From positions 48,685,774 through 48,749,773 of the forward strand of contig OX328127.1 of assembly GCA_946811695.1 (NCBI GenBank): a DNA stretch of 64,000 nucleotides, given 5' to 3'. The stretch is from Gonocerus acuteangulatus (taxonomy: Eukaryota; Arthropoda; Insecta; Hemiptera; Coreidae). Under the pieces are notes generated by a model that worked only from the letters and a program-made list of their open reading frames with translations, had not been told where the DNA came from and did no database searches. Position 1 is the first letter of the stretch. Every line of letters begins with the position of its first letter. Of the stretch, positions 11,342-22,350 are shown one piece after another. The position numbers were made by a program, and so were the translations under genes.

Positions 11342-11818
11342 TATTCTATAGAACAGACCGAATGTCATTCGATCATATCTTGACAAATATAATTTCAATA
11401 AAAGAACCACAAAATACACTATTAATAAGTATATAAATCAAACACATTTAGAGTAAATAGATTAGTGTAAATAGTAAGAGGATACTTTTCATTTAACGGT
11501 GAAAAAGATAAACTTTTTTATATGTATTCGATTTCATCTTGAGCCTGGATTAAAGCGCTAAAGACAGGGCCACGAAAGCGGTTTGTGCTGAAGAACGAAA
11601 TGTTGACATTTTGTAATCCTTCAAAATCTTAAGCCGCAACTTATTCAAAATACTAACACTAATTTTAATACCTTATTTCATAATAGGAGTGTTTTTAGCA
11701 GGCCATGAGAAGAAAGAAGTATAAAATTAAATAAAATGTCTTGACTCCAATAACAAAGAACAAGGATGGAAAAAGATTCCTTAAAAAATAATGAAATATG
11801 TAATAATAAAATAAATAG

Positions 11819-12010
11819 GGGTCTCCCGTGGTCTAGTGGCTAGCGCGCTGGATTCATAAGCGGGAGATGGTGGGTTCGATCCCCACCGGCGCCAGAAATT
11901 TTCTCATCTCAGGGCTCGCTGGTTGCTCCTGGTTGCACCCTGGATGTCGGCGCTAATAGCTACGATTTGTTGATGCGCCGTTAAAAAAAAATAATAAAAA
12001 ATAAAACAAT
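11819..12010 (+). mobile_element. SINE with Met-anticodon tRNA-like head, full length
   Basis: A box 'tggtctagtgg' (11829-11839) and B box 'ggttcgatccc' (11873-11883) frame an anticodon-loop relic with CAT. The arms do not form a proper acceptor stem. The body continues to a tail 'taatagctac...gatgcgccgttaaa' and an A-rich run. Other copies are at 29186-29338 and 51802-51995, both on the minus strand. The tail matches the 3' end of the LINE at 31279-31825. Confidence 0.88.
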
Positions 12011-14299
12011 AAAAGCTGATTGAAGAAAAAAGAGTAAGAGCGTAGAAACAAAAAAAAAAAAAGGTATGAAATAACTTCAATACATATATATTGGAGACAT
12101 TTTGCAGCATCCATATATTATTATAAGCCACAATGTTTGTTTGCTATCGATTACAACATTTCACCTTTCAACATGAATATTTTCCGCGCTTGTAATGGTC
12201 ATAGAATCGGCACCAACTTGCGAGGAGATAGTGTATGCTGTTATTTTTTATTATTTTTTTTTGTTTCCAAATTAATTTAATGAAAAATCAATGTCAGAAA
12301 ATATTGCGAACGCAACGTCAATTATTCCTGAAATCAATGTCAGGTTCGGTTTTTCAGTCAATCTCTCGGAAATTCTCATAGTACGATTTAATTGCATTAC
12401 TGATTATCGATTTCATAACTTTTTTTTTTTTTTTTTTTACAGAATTTCCCAATGTAAGTCATTATAAAGAAGGGAGGAAAAGGTGATACATATATGTATG
12501 TGGAAGGAAAAAGAGTTTTTCTGATAATACTGTATAAATATGTGATAAGCCTGAGGTGTTATGGGAACTGTGTTTTTCCCGTGAATACTGAATAATTTAG
12601 TTGATAAAAAGGGTATGAGGTAAGCATAAATGTGGCATTTGGCTGGGTCAGTGCAGAAAATATTACGTTTCACAGCATGGGTTTTTTACACACGTCCCAG
12701 TTACATAGAATTTTAGACAGACATAAAACGCTGACGTAAATGGGAATAATTACATCCAAGCAATTCCTAATTACACTCATTTTTTATCTCTATGTCACGC
12801 ATACGATTTCAGAAAAGAATGTGTTTTTTTTTTAACACACAGAAATAAATCATACTAGCTCGGTGCAACTTGCATTTTTCCACTACGCTTAGAGTTTCAA
12901 TATCAAAGCGTTGAATATACTTTTTTTTTTTTTACTTCTTTTTCTTATTTATAAGTATCCGCAGTAAAGGCGATTCACTCAAAACAATTATTACATATAT
13001 ACATCCAATCACAATATTGCAAATATACATCTAATTAAATAAATAGGATTATGCGGTTAAGCAATTAATTATGCATTGAGTTACAAAATCATACCATGCC
13101 TACTTCATAATCATTGATTACATATTACATATAATATATGTAAGTTTTTCTGTTTATAGTCATTGATAGTTTCAAATTAGTATTCGTAGAGAGGAATATA
13201 TATATATTTATTTATTTAATTTATTATTATGAGTTTCGCGACGGAGGCGACTGACTCATAAGAACAGCAGAATCAAAGTCCGTTAAAGTAGTAGTCAGGT
13301 CGGAATATATATATATATATATATACACACTTAGAAAGATATCTATTTACGATTATAATCGGGTTATACCGTTCAACACACTTTCTTCCTTCAATTATAA
13401 ATAATAATGCCTAATATAAATGAACTCTGCATAAACTATGCAATTATGGAAGTAAATTATTCAATGAAATCAGTAATAGGCATTTTATCTTCTTCATTCG
13501 AATATCTAAAGAGAGAACATAACAAACCAAGTTGTTTTTGAAGCGATACAGTCATTACGGTAAAACGCCTATTAAAAGAATGGAGAAAACGAAACAAATC
13601 AAATATACAACCTGACAAAACGATTAATTAAAATATGTCAGCCCCTACGTTCGAAAATGCTCTCATAATTGCGATAATAATAATAATACGAAACTGTACA
13701 ACCTCATTTGCAGATAGCTGCTGATAGTCTAGGGCGCGTCTGTTTTGATGTGGATGTTGAAAGGTTGCAAGCTAATTTTGGTGAGAATATCTTAGGAACA
13801 AATCACATAACAATGATTGAGGTATCCGTAAATCGAACACTTTTCGGAACTTTTTTTAAATACCTATTCACGTAGAGGCCTTCCCAATCCGTCAAAAAAA
13901 TTACAATGGAATTGTCTACAAATTTCTATTATCTAAAAATGTGACAATTTATTCCTTGCTATATGAAATAACAATAATTATTTTTTTTAAAAATGCATTT
14001 ATTTATCCATTTCATTCGGCAGCCTTAAATGAATTTAGGACCTTCACATTCTAGGAATATAATGATAATTATATATAAAAACAACTCACTATAGTTCGTT
14101 TAATTCAGTTTCAAGGGATCCGGTGTCGAATGGAGTATAATATAAAACCCAACTACACTTATTTCAATCGAGAGAGTAAAAATATTATTTGACACTCCTG
14201 ACATTTCTATAATTATAAATATAGAGTCCTATAAATTCTGCCTTTTTTTTTCTCGATTGGAATAACTATAGATGGGTTTTATATTTTTCTCCATACCAG
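12011..14299. other. AT-rich intergenic DNA with homopolymer runs
   Basis: T runs at about 12420-12439 and 12921-12933, and short (TA)n at 13198-13208 and 13306-13324. No gene is recognised apart from the LINE-tail fragment at 13195-13290. The sequence just before 14300 is a pyrimidine-rich splice-acceptor-like stretch. Confidence 0.5.
13195..13290 (-). mobile_element. LINE 3'-end fragment
   Basis: Read on the minus strand, this has 'atgagtcagtcgcctccgt' and then a (AAAT)n-like tail. The same 'agtcgcctccgt' plus AAATAAAT arrangement ends the LINE fragment at 29509-29885. It is probably a short, 5'-truncated insertion of that LINE family. Confidence 0.45.
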
Positions 14300-14482
14300 A
14301 GCGGAGTCCTCGAATTTCAATGCCGTTCTTGTTGAAAGTAAACAACAAACCCAGAAGAGACTGGGATTCAGTGAAAACACTACTAAAGGGACAGATCTCC
14401 AAGAGGGCTATCCTAGAAGTGCTTGTTAGCCCAGAAAGGTATGACGTTAGGGGCAGCAGATGTCCAGTAGCTACCATCCATG
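14300..14482 (+). CDS. Candidate 183-bp internal exon, gene unidentified
   Basis: An open frame of 96 codons (14272-14562) contains a segment bounded by a convincing acceptor ('atttttctccataccag' ending at 14299) and donor (g|gtaagatt, GT at 14483). The segment is 183 bases, 61 codons, with matching phase (1-1) at both ends. Its protein has an evenly mixed composition (for example 'RAILEVLVSPERYDVRG'), unlike the low-complexity translations nearby. The 'IL..L.....YD.R' pattern faintly recalls the N-terminal region of Cys-loop ligand-gated channels, but this is too weak for a name. No partner exon was found within the window. Confidence 0.3.
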
Positions 14483-14779
14483 GTAAGATTGAACATCATC
14501 ATTGTTATAGCGAACCATCTGGATTTATCTTACAATCTAACATAATATGTTCGATTGTATAAGAAATCCTATTGCCACAGCGTGAAAATTTATATGAAGC
14601 GAGATTATAAGCCGAATCTGTAATCCATGTTAAATATTTATTGCCGAATCGGCTATTAATCTCTCATTTATAAATTATTTGATGCGTGATTCAAATCTTT
14701 TAATTATATTTACTCTATAATGGAAAAATTTGAAGGGCACATGGGACATTCGGTCCACGTGACATTTAAACTAGATCTT

Positions 14780-15190
14780 TATAACTTGTGCAGTGTGTCT
14801 AGGAGTTCACATACCTGGGAACATGTGACGATCGACAACAACATGACTCGTAAATAAAGCAAACAGGTCTCACCAAGCTTAAAAGAAGACAGCTACTAAC
14901 CAGAACCAGATCTGCTAATATTCGAAAGAAAAATCTTACATTCAATTTATGGGATGGGGAAGTATGGAGGAGGCGTAAGATAACCTATTTGGAGGTTTGG
15001 ACGTAATTCGGCACATTAAATTGGGAGACTTGGCTGGGCTGGACAATTTGTTCGTATGACAGAAGAAGAGATTCCCAGGAAAGCTCTGGAAGGCATCTCG
15101 GACCGCACCAGATAAGAGGAAGACCAAGGCTAAGATAGGCTTATGCAGTACCTGCTGATTCAAGGAATATTCTTAATACCCCTATCTGGA
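14780..15190 (+). pseudogene. LINE reverse-transcriptase C-terminal fragment (5' part of split copy)
   Basis: Translations in shifting frames give 'YLGS'-like sequence replaced by 'EFTYLG' remnants, then 'FERKILHSIYG', 'IGRLGWAGQFVRM', 'IPRKALEG' and 'RGRPRLR'. These are the hallmark C-terminal blocks of non-LTR reverse transcriptases of the RTE-like type. Stops and frameshifts are frequent, so it is an old dead copy. It stops at 15198, where a hAT-like element is inserted, and appears to resume at 16379. Confidence 0.65.
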
Positions 15191-15198
15191 AGGCGGCG

Positions 15199-16370
15199 CA
15201 CAGTGGTATTTTTAACTTATCTAGCTGGACAAAATTATTTTATCACGAATTCTTATAGAAAATGACTTGCTGATCACGAATAAACCCTATTTTAGGGGTA
15301 CGAAATAAGGTCTTACCGTTGTTTTCTAACTTTTTCAGCAGGAAAAAAAAACGTTTTTTATTACGTTTTAAATGTTAACCAAAATTTTTTTTTTTTTTTA
15401 TAATTATACTTTTATTTTAAATTTTTTAACTTGTTTAACGGCAACAACAACAAAAAGCTTCAAGACTAGGTATCACAAATAATAATGATAATATTTGAAT
15501 AAAAAATACATCAAAAATAATAATTGATAACACAACAATACAACAAAAGATATAATCAAAATAAAGTTATCAAAACTAATAAATCATTCTTAAACAAGTA
15601 ACGGTTCATTCGACAAATTAATTATTTCACCTGGGAAGGAATGAAACTCTTTCTTATGTCGTCGAATTTCTGCACTCATACTAGAAATATACGGATCGCT
15701 CGAGTATAGTAAACAATGAAATACATCTTCAATATTCGATAGCCCCCACTACTGGCAGATATACTTAAATCTTCTACATCTGATTGTGTATCGTAATCCA
15801 AACTTGTATCAAGCCATTCACCAGAACGTTTTTCTCTCAACACTTTTTGTTCGGTTTGCTGTTTCCGGCTTATCACGTAAATTGCTTAAGATTGTCTACA
15901 TTTCTTTAAAAAATTTTCCTTCTCTTCTGGTAAACAAAATTGTTGGTGTACATTTTTTATACCTTCCTGTTTTTTTTTTCTTTGGACTTTGTAAGATCCA
16001 AACTTCAAAAAATTCCCTTTTCGATATGAGCATTTTTTTCAGAAAATCAGTTATCATTAATAAATTGGCAGATTCTGGCAGCTAATTCTTGCTTTTCCAA
16101 GTCAATACTTAATTAGCAAATAAGGAAAAATTAGTACTAGCCCGGACAGCAGTATTTATCTGAAGACGGAGTAATGAACTTGAGTATTGGGCTTGACATA
16201 CCCTAATATAAACAATCCGTAATCCCTAAATGTTAACGTATTTGAGCCAACGTATTCTTGTTTTCTAATCTATATACTATCTAGGAAAATACTGCAAGGC
16301 CCAATTAGGGATTTATTTTCATGAATTTTTCGAGTTTTGTCCAGCTAGATCAGTTAAAAATACCACTGTT
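15199..16370. mobile_element. hAT-like element with terminal inverted repeats
   Basis: The ends are inverted repeats of about 36 bases ('cagtggtatttttaact' ... 'atctagctggacaaaa'). They are flanked by 8-base direct repeats, aggcggcg (15191-15198) and cggcggcg (16371-16378), matching at 7 of 8. An 8-bp duplication and CAGTGG-type ends are typical of hAT transposons. The interior (1.17 kb) has only short ORFs, such as a minus-strand one at 15676-15876 and a plus-strand one at 15786-16085, with no recognisable transposase. It is probably a non-autonomous or decayed copy. Confidence 0.75.
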
Positions 16371-16378
16371 CGGCGGCG

Positions 16379-16440
16379 AGTAAGCTGGATGGCGGACGCT
16401 CTTGGAGGTGGCCAACACCCAACTCGGGTTGTAGCGCATT
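16379..16440 (+). pseudogene. LINE fragment, 3' part resuming after the hAT-like insertion
   Basis: The sequence after the right target duplication is GC-richer and reads 'VSWMADALGGGQHPTRVV', in line with the 'W.......W......A.THPG' ending of RTE-like reverse transcriptases. Removing the insertion and one target copy would rejoin it to 14780-15190. Confidence 0.4.
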
Positions 16441-17433
16441 TTAAAGTTAAGTTAACTTTTAAACTTGAATATTATAATCACACACCAAATGTTTAAATGT
16501 AACTATTGCGCTTAAAGGATGTTTTTTTATTCCATTATCGTTAAAAGATTCGTTTTGGTTTTTATAAATAATACCACAAATATTCCTAGAGCCTTAGTGT
16601 CAATTTGATCATCTGAATGTTATGATTTTTACATTTTTGTTTGAATGGATGAATGAAAAAAAGAAGAACATTTATTTTGGGACATTTAATCCCCTTGAGA
16701 AAAAAAAATTAAATCTAAATAATTTTTCCATATAAATAAATAATAATAATAAATCACAATTACGAAGCTGCCACCTTATTACTACGACTTAATAATTGTT
16801 TAAAACATAATCTTATTACAATGAATATACATTAACTACATGTAGCCTCGTCTATCTATAATGATGCGTTCTATATAAAGTAATTACATAACAGAACCTG
16901 AGATTCTTTGACAAGACCAGCTCCTCTCTGCACCCTCTGGTCGGCAACCCACACACACTAATGAGCCTGGCGACGATGTAATCTAATCTAGTCAAGAAGG
17001 AGTGAACCTGCTTCGTCATACAACCCACGCGGGTATTTAAATAACGTATTAATTCATTAGTGACTTTCCATGTATTCAGTCAAAATTTTAATAAGTTCTA
17101 TTGTCAACGTTCAGTTCAAATCCTGGAATACAATGCCGGATGATGATCTGTTCAATTAATCATAGATTTTCATGATCCTTCATAAAGGTGTCACGATTTT
17201 TAAAGTGCATAATATATTAAAATTATAGAAACTATTTAAAGCACTGGAAACTGTGGAGCACGGAGTAATTTAATTATATAAAAAAACAAGATTCACAACA
17301 TAAAGGGCAAGACAAACTAAAATAAACAATCCTTCACCAATAGATAATTTCTCTTATTTATTTATGAGCATCAGTAACGAAGACAATTCGCCGTACAATT
17401 ATTACATATACTTCGAATTATAAAATTTAAATT
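16441..17433. other. AT-rich intergenic DNA, no recognised feature
   Basis: There are short (AATA)n-like stretches near 16735-16755. No ORF with a recognisable domain. Confidence 0.5.

Positions 17434-17508
<75 letters not shown>
17434..17508 (+). repeat. (AC)n(TA)n microsatellite
   Basis: A short AC repeat leads into about 62 bases of TA; it abuts the 5' edge of the LINE fragment at 17575. Confidence 0.95.
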
Positions 17509-17509
<1 letters not shown>

Positions 17510-17574
17510 CACAAAGCCTTCAGGTCTTAGTTACAAATTTGGCACAATGGTTTTTCGGATTTTGTTACCCAATA

Positions 17575-18092
17575 TACTATTAAACCTGATATTACTGACT
17601 GGACATTACCGTACAGGACTCACTCCGAGAAGAAGTCCTTGCGAGGCTAAGAATCGGCCATACACGCATAACTCATGGGTACCTGATGACAAATACTGAC
17701 AAACCTAAGTGTACGACTTGCAACATAGACCTTACTGTAAAACATATTGTAACAGACTGTCGGTTACGGCATACCTTGGACATCCCTCATGATCTGACAG
17801 ACACAATTTCAATTTCACAATATTGACATATTTAAAAAACACTAACATGTACGACAAAACATAGTAGATAACCATAAGAATCCATTTCACCTTTTTTGCA
17901 ATAATGATGAAAACTATTTCACTCTATTAATTAAATAAATACCTCACTAATTCTAATTTTATTTAATTATTTGTCATTATACTTATTTTTATTTAATTTT
18001 TGTTTGCTTTTCTATCTATATCTGAAGCATACATACTATACTTATATCATTGTCTGTAGCAACTACTATTTTGGAGTGCATCGTTAAGTTCA
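17575..18092 (+). pseudogene. 5'-truncated LINE: ORF2 C-terminus and 3' UTR
   Basis: The coding part reads 'DITDW', then (after one frameshift) 'EEVLARLRIGHTRITHGYLM', 'CTTCN..LTVKHIVTDC' and 'LDIPHDLTD'. This Cys/His tail follows the RNase H domain in I-like/Ingi-type non-LTR retrotransposons. One frameshift and a stop break the last ~25 codons. The 3' UTR ends in 'gtagcaactac...gtgcatcgttaa' (18055-18087), the same end as the LINE at 31279-31825. Confidence 0.8.
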
Positions 18093-18595
18093 ACACCTGC
18101 ATCAGCTTAATACAGGAAATTAAATGCTCTTCGCTTTAGATGCGGAGCATCATTATCAATAAATAATAAATAATCATTTATTTAACTGAAGAAGAAATTT
18201 ACAAAACAGTGGCCTATGTCCAGTAACAGACTTTTAATACAACAAAAACATTATACAACTACTAAATCCCTTTTTTCAACCAAACCGAAGAAGTTATAAT
18301 AAAAAAAAGTTTCAAACTGTTGTATTACAATTATGTTATTCTACTTTTTGTCTCATTTGATAAACATATACGTATATGTTGTAATACCCATATATTTCAA
18401 TATGATGTAACAGTAGTAGTTTCATTATATATTATTTTTGTGGAAAAATAGTCTTAAGTATTTCCACTTTTAGGTTACGGAAATTTTTTTCATTTCATCA
18501 ATTATTCATATCGAGTTACTTAGGTCTATTCATAGATTCAAATCGAAATGAAATACGAATTTCGTAGGCAATTGTAAGCATTCCTGAAATCGATC
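18093..18595. other. AT-rich intergenic DNA
   Basis: No gene or repeat recognised between the LINE 3' end and the GATC-rich array. Confidence 0.5.
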
Positions 18596-19055
18596 CACAT
18601 CGAAGATCGATCGATAGATCGACGATCGATATAGATCTACGATATCGATCGATCTTCGATGTCGATCGATTTCGTAGATCTATCTATATCGTAGATCGAT
18701 CTTCCAAGCCTAGAAGATCGCTCTTTAGATTCGATCTGAACTCATCGATCTTTTAGGTGAATCGATCTTTTCATATCGATTCGAAACGATTCAAAAGATC
18801 GATATTGTAGATCTATCTATATCATAGATCGATCTTCTGAGCCTAGAAGATCGCTCTTTTGATTCGATCTTTTAGGCGAATCGATCTTTTCATTTCGATT
18901 CGAAACGATTCAAAAGATCGATATCGTAGATCTATCTATACCGTAGATCGATCTTCTGAGCCTAGAAGATCGATCTTTTGATTCGATCTGAACTCGTCGA
19001 TCTTTTCATTTCGATTCGAATCGATTCAAAAGATCGATTCATATTCAAGAATCGC
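18596..19055 (+). repeat. GATC/ATCGAT-rich tandem array, about 3 units of 119-133 bp
   Basis: Unit starts 'gtagatctatctatatc' recur at 18674, 18807 and 18926, giving periods of 133 and 119 bases; the short unit lacks a 'gaactcatcgatcttt' segment. Each unit also carries 'gagcctagaagatcg' and 'cgattcgaaacgattcaaaa'. The array is saturated with GATC, TCGA and CGATA/TATCG words, far above its surroundings. The minus-strand ORF at 18962-19189 is an accident of it. Confidence 0.9.
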
Positions 19056-19759
19056 GCATTACTCGTTCTCGGATAATAGAGTAAAAATTTCTGACACCAA
19101 GCATGTGTGCATTGTTCAAGACTGCGACTATACGTGTATGCAGTCATTGTACTGCAGCCATGCATGTTTGCATCCCACAAAGACATCATAAAGTGCTAGA
19201 ATTAAAATATACAGTGATGATTACGTACAGTGCAGTTTTTATACTGATATCACACTGAATAACTGACCGGAAACCAAATGCCGAGAAACCTAGTAATATT
19301 AAAATTTGGCCATTGAGTTACACGACCTCTATTAATTAAATTTGGCTAGAATAACTGCAGAACATCATATAACCCTCTAAAATAATAAACATGATTGCAA
19401 GTATTATATTTAAGAATACCGAAGCTTCTTCCTTCTGTTCCTTAATAAGAAGAGAGGCTTCATGAATCACTGCCTAGTTAGAAAAGATTATTTTTCCAAC
19501 TCCATCCAATAGCAATGAGTATTTGTTTGAATAATAAATCCCTCCGCCCAAAGCACACTAGTTAACTACAAATTATAATACCAGAGGACCTTCCTAGTCT
19601 GATTTCTTCTAGGAAACCTAATAAAACTTAATCTAGCCATTGACCAACCAGACCTCAATTTACGACTGATAAAAGAACGAGATGGAAAGCACGAACGTCG
19701 ATAGTTAATTTCTACCTTAGAATGGTCTAGGAAGGGGAGCGAGAGGGTGGAAGTAAAAA

Positions 19760-19794
<35 letters not shown>

Positions 19795-21639
19795 GAAACC
19801 ATAAGACAAAAGGAATCTTGACGTCGGAATGAAATAAGGTAACGGTACCAGTTGGGATTGGACAATTAGGAATGGTGATTTGGAAGGTGTGACCGGACTC
19901 ACCATCCATCACCCCTTACAAACTGACGGCAATTAGTAAGACGTCAATATCATCCCTTCTCTAGTTCCAGCCTACAACCTCATCTCTCTCATTCCCTCCC
20001 TGATGTTTTGTATGTACATAAAGCGTTTGAGTGAATACGGATCCATGGTTGAAATTGTGCCTGTTCGAATAACAATATCATTCATTTAGAACTCCTTTGA
20101 GGTGTAGCATGCAGTCCGGAATAACATAACGACTTCCCTTCATTTTTTTGATTTTATAAAAGAAGAGTAAAACTAAGTTTAAATTAGCGCTCAAACCATT
20201 CAATAAAAATCTATTCTATTTAGTTACAATAACAATCTCTTGTCGTGTGGTTGGTCACTAAACACCGATATAAAAGATTTTGGGGACACTTCTTCTTCGT
20301 TTAGCCCCCATAATAAAAACGCGTTCAACGCAAAACATTTAATGGGTACTTACAAAAATGAACTGGTATTACCCATACTTCTCTCAACGAACCTAAAATT
20401 ACCAAACACTAACTCCGCTTTCTCAATATATTTAGAAAAACCTAATATAATATTAATTTTTTCATAATAATAAACCACTGGCACCCTAATTTTCCGATTT
20501 CCTGGTGCCCAATAAAGTTTGGGTGTGCCAAGAAGGGCTACTCAAGCCTTTTTTCGGGACCTAGTAGGATGGATAATGATTTATGGAATTGCTCCAAAAA
20601 TCTGTCGTAAACGAAGCATTAGTAGATACTTCCTCCGGCAAGTGTTAATTACATTTTAGAACGCATTCCTTTTGTGGCAAGCTTTTGACGGTTTGCTGAA
20701 AAAATAAAATAAAAAGAATGAATGTTTCTATTCTCAAATAACCATTCTCGATTACGATAAGGACACTTATTTAAAATACCAATATTGAACAAAATTGCTA
20801 AAATGTTTTTCATGGAAGACCTACATAAGGCTCGAAATTACAGTGAAGCTCACCGAGGCGTAGTTATAAAGCGCCTTCCAAAGTATAAAGGCTAAACTTC
20901 GTTAAGAAAATAGAGAAGAGGGAATGGTTTTTCCCCGAGCTTTGCTGGACCTTCGGCCTTTATTAAAGATAAGCTATTGAAATATCTGGCGTGCCTCTTG
21001 GTGGACCTCTTGAACGGCAAAACCTAATACTCCAAATTCTTTCACCCCCCCCCCCCCCCCTCCCCCCTCACCAACCATCGCCCTTTCACAATTCTAGCAA
21101 CCATTTACTTTGATACGAGTTCCTTCTCTATCGGATACCAAAAAAAAATATTTTTCACTAAACTACACATTAATCTAGACGTAAAGAAGTCAAAAATGAA
21201 CTGACAGCATAGGACTAACAATGAATGCCAGTACATTTGGACTCAGACACAAGAAAATAAACTGAGAGAAGTAAAAAAAAACTACTTATAATGCCTCTCA
21301 TGTCATCCGGCTTAAAGTAGTTATTACTAGAGTGTCTTTAGGCCACTGGGCATTTAACGAAATCGTGTTATTAAACAGTTCATTATTCAGCACATACTAA
21401 CTGAATGCAGGAAATGAGACAGCTATACTCAACCTGCAGCTCGCAGGCCTCATGTGGCGCCCTGGATGTTAATGGTTTGCCCACCTGCCGTTACTTTATT
21501 TTAAACCATTCTTGATTTTTGTGCCCATTACAAAAAACACTACTGCGCTGCGGTGTGTAGTGCAATCACTGATACGGTAATTTTCCGTAATATAATATCA
21601 ATAGCTGTTACATATAAATATAATTTTGATTTTTTTTTC
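19056..21639. other. Long stretch without recognised genes
   Basis: It contains an A-rich run (about 19757-19790), a purine-rich flank, and a C run of about 18 at 21045-21062 followed by tccccccc. The 75-codon ORF at 20240-20467 and the minus-strand ORFs near 19566-19905 have no recognisable domain; the latter run through the homopolymer. Confidence 0.5.
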
Positions 21640-21935
21640 CGGCCCACGACAACATGACTATTTCATGTTTGCGCCCGGTATAGGAGAAATAGTCGAGTGC
21701 TACTATTTTAAACCAACTAACGACATGAGCAAAATTTTATCGGACCTCAACTGTGCTCTTATAGATAACAGAAATCTACTGTAGGGGTAATCTTCTAGTT
21801 ATCTCCTTTTTCTACCCAAGATAATGCCGTTGTCTTCTCTTTTGACGAGTTGCCACCACCCCTAGCGGGAATTGAACCCACGACCCTAGGCAAGGAATGC
21901 TCAAACCTTAATAATCATGACAACGGGACTCCAAA
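21640..21935 (-). mobile_element. tRNA-derived SINE, third family
   Basis: On the minus strand a head ends in a clear B box 'gggttcaattccc' (about 21860-21880), followed by 'gctaggggtggtgg' and a body of about 200 bases. A related, shorter copy is at about 32510-32620 on the same strand. The A box is weak. Confidence 0.55.
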
Positions 21936-21984
21936 ATCATCAAATGCTTAATGGAAATAATAATGTAGGTGAAAATATAAATAT

Positions 21985-22045
21985 TTTTGTAGACTCCCTG
22001 TAAATTGTAATTGTAATTTACAAAATACAGTAATTATCGATTTAT
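21985..22045 (+). mobile_element. Retrotransposon 3'-tail fragment
   Basis: 'gactccctgtaaattgtaat' followed by 'tgtaatttacaaaatacagt' recurs at 44829-44875 and ends in an ATT-rich tail. This looks like the 3' end of a non-LTR element; the 5' part is missing. Confidence 0.45.
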
Positions 22046-22105
22046 TGATTGAATATAAACACAAAAATTTAAATTAAAAAAACAAATTCACACTAAGAAA
22101 ACGAA

Positions 22106-22150
22106 ATATATATACACACACACACACACGCGCGCGCGCACACACACATA
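22106..22150 (+). repeat. Alternating purine-pyrimidine tract (TA)(CA)n(CG)n(CA)n
   Basis: About 45 bases alternate strictly between purine and pyrimidine, with a central (CG)5 block flanked by CA repeats and short TA. This composition favours left-handed DNA. Confidence 0.95.
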
Positions 22151-22154
22151 ATTC

Positions 22155-22350
22155 GGTGCTTCTAAATGTAGGCCATTAGCGCCGGACTATCTCTAGGGAG
22201 CCACCCTTACTAAACATAGATGGTGGAGCAAGGAACGTTTTCAACAGACCCTGAAATGAAAAAAAAACTCAACCTACTTGAGGCGGGCCTCGATCCTGCA
22301 TATCCCTCATAGGAATCGAAGGCGTCCACTGGATCACCTGTAGACGCTAA
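22155..22350 (-). mobile_element. tRNA-derived SINE, fourth head type
   Basis: On the minus strand, an A-box-like 'aggtgatccagtgg' is followed about 35 bases on by a B-box-like 'ggatcgaggc', then a body ending in 'ggcgctaatggcctac'. That end is the same tail used by the Met-anticodon SINE, although the head is different. Confidence 0.5.

Noticed and set aside
11819..11893. Functional tRNA-Met gene
   Set aside because: No matching acceptor stem, and the same head-plus-tail unit recurs at 29186 and 51802, the latter with a target duplication.
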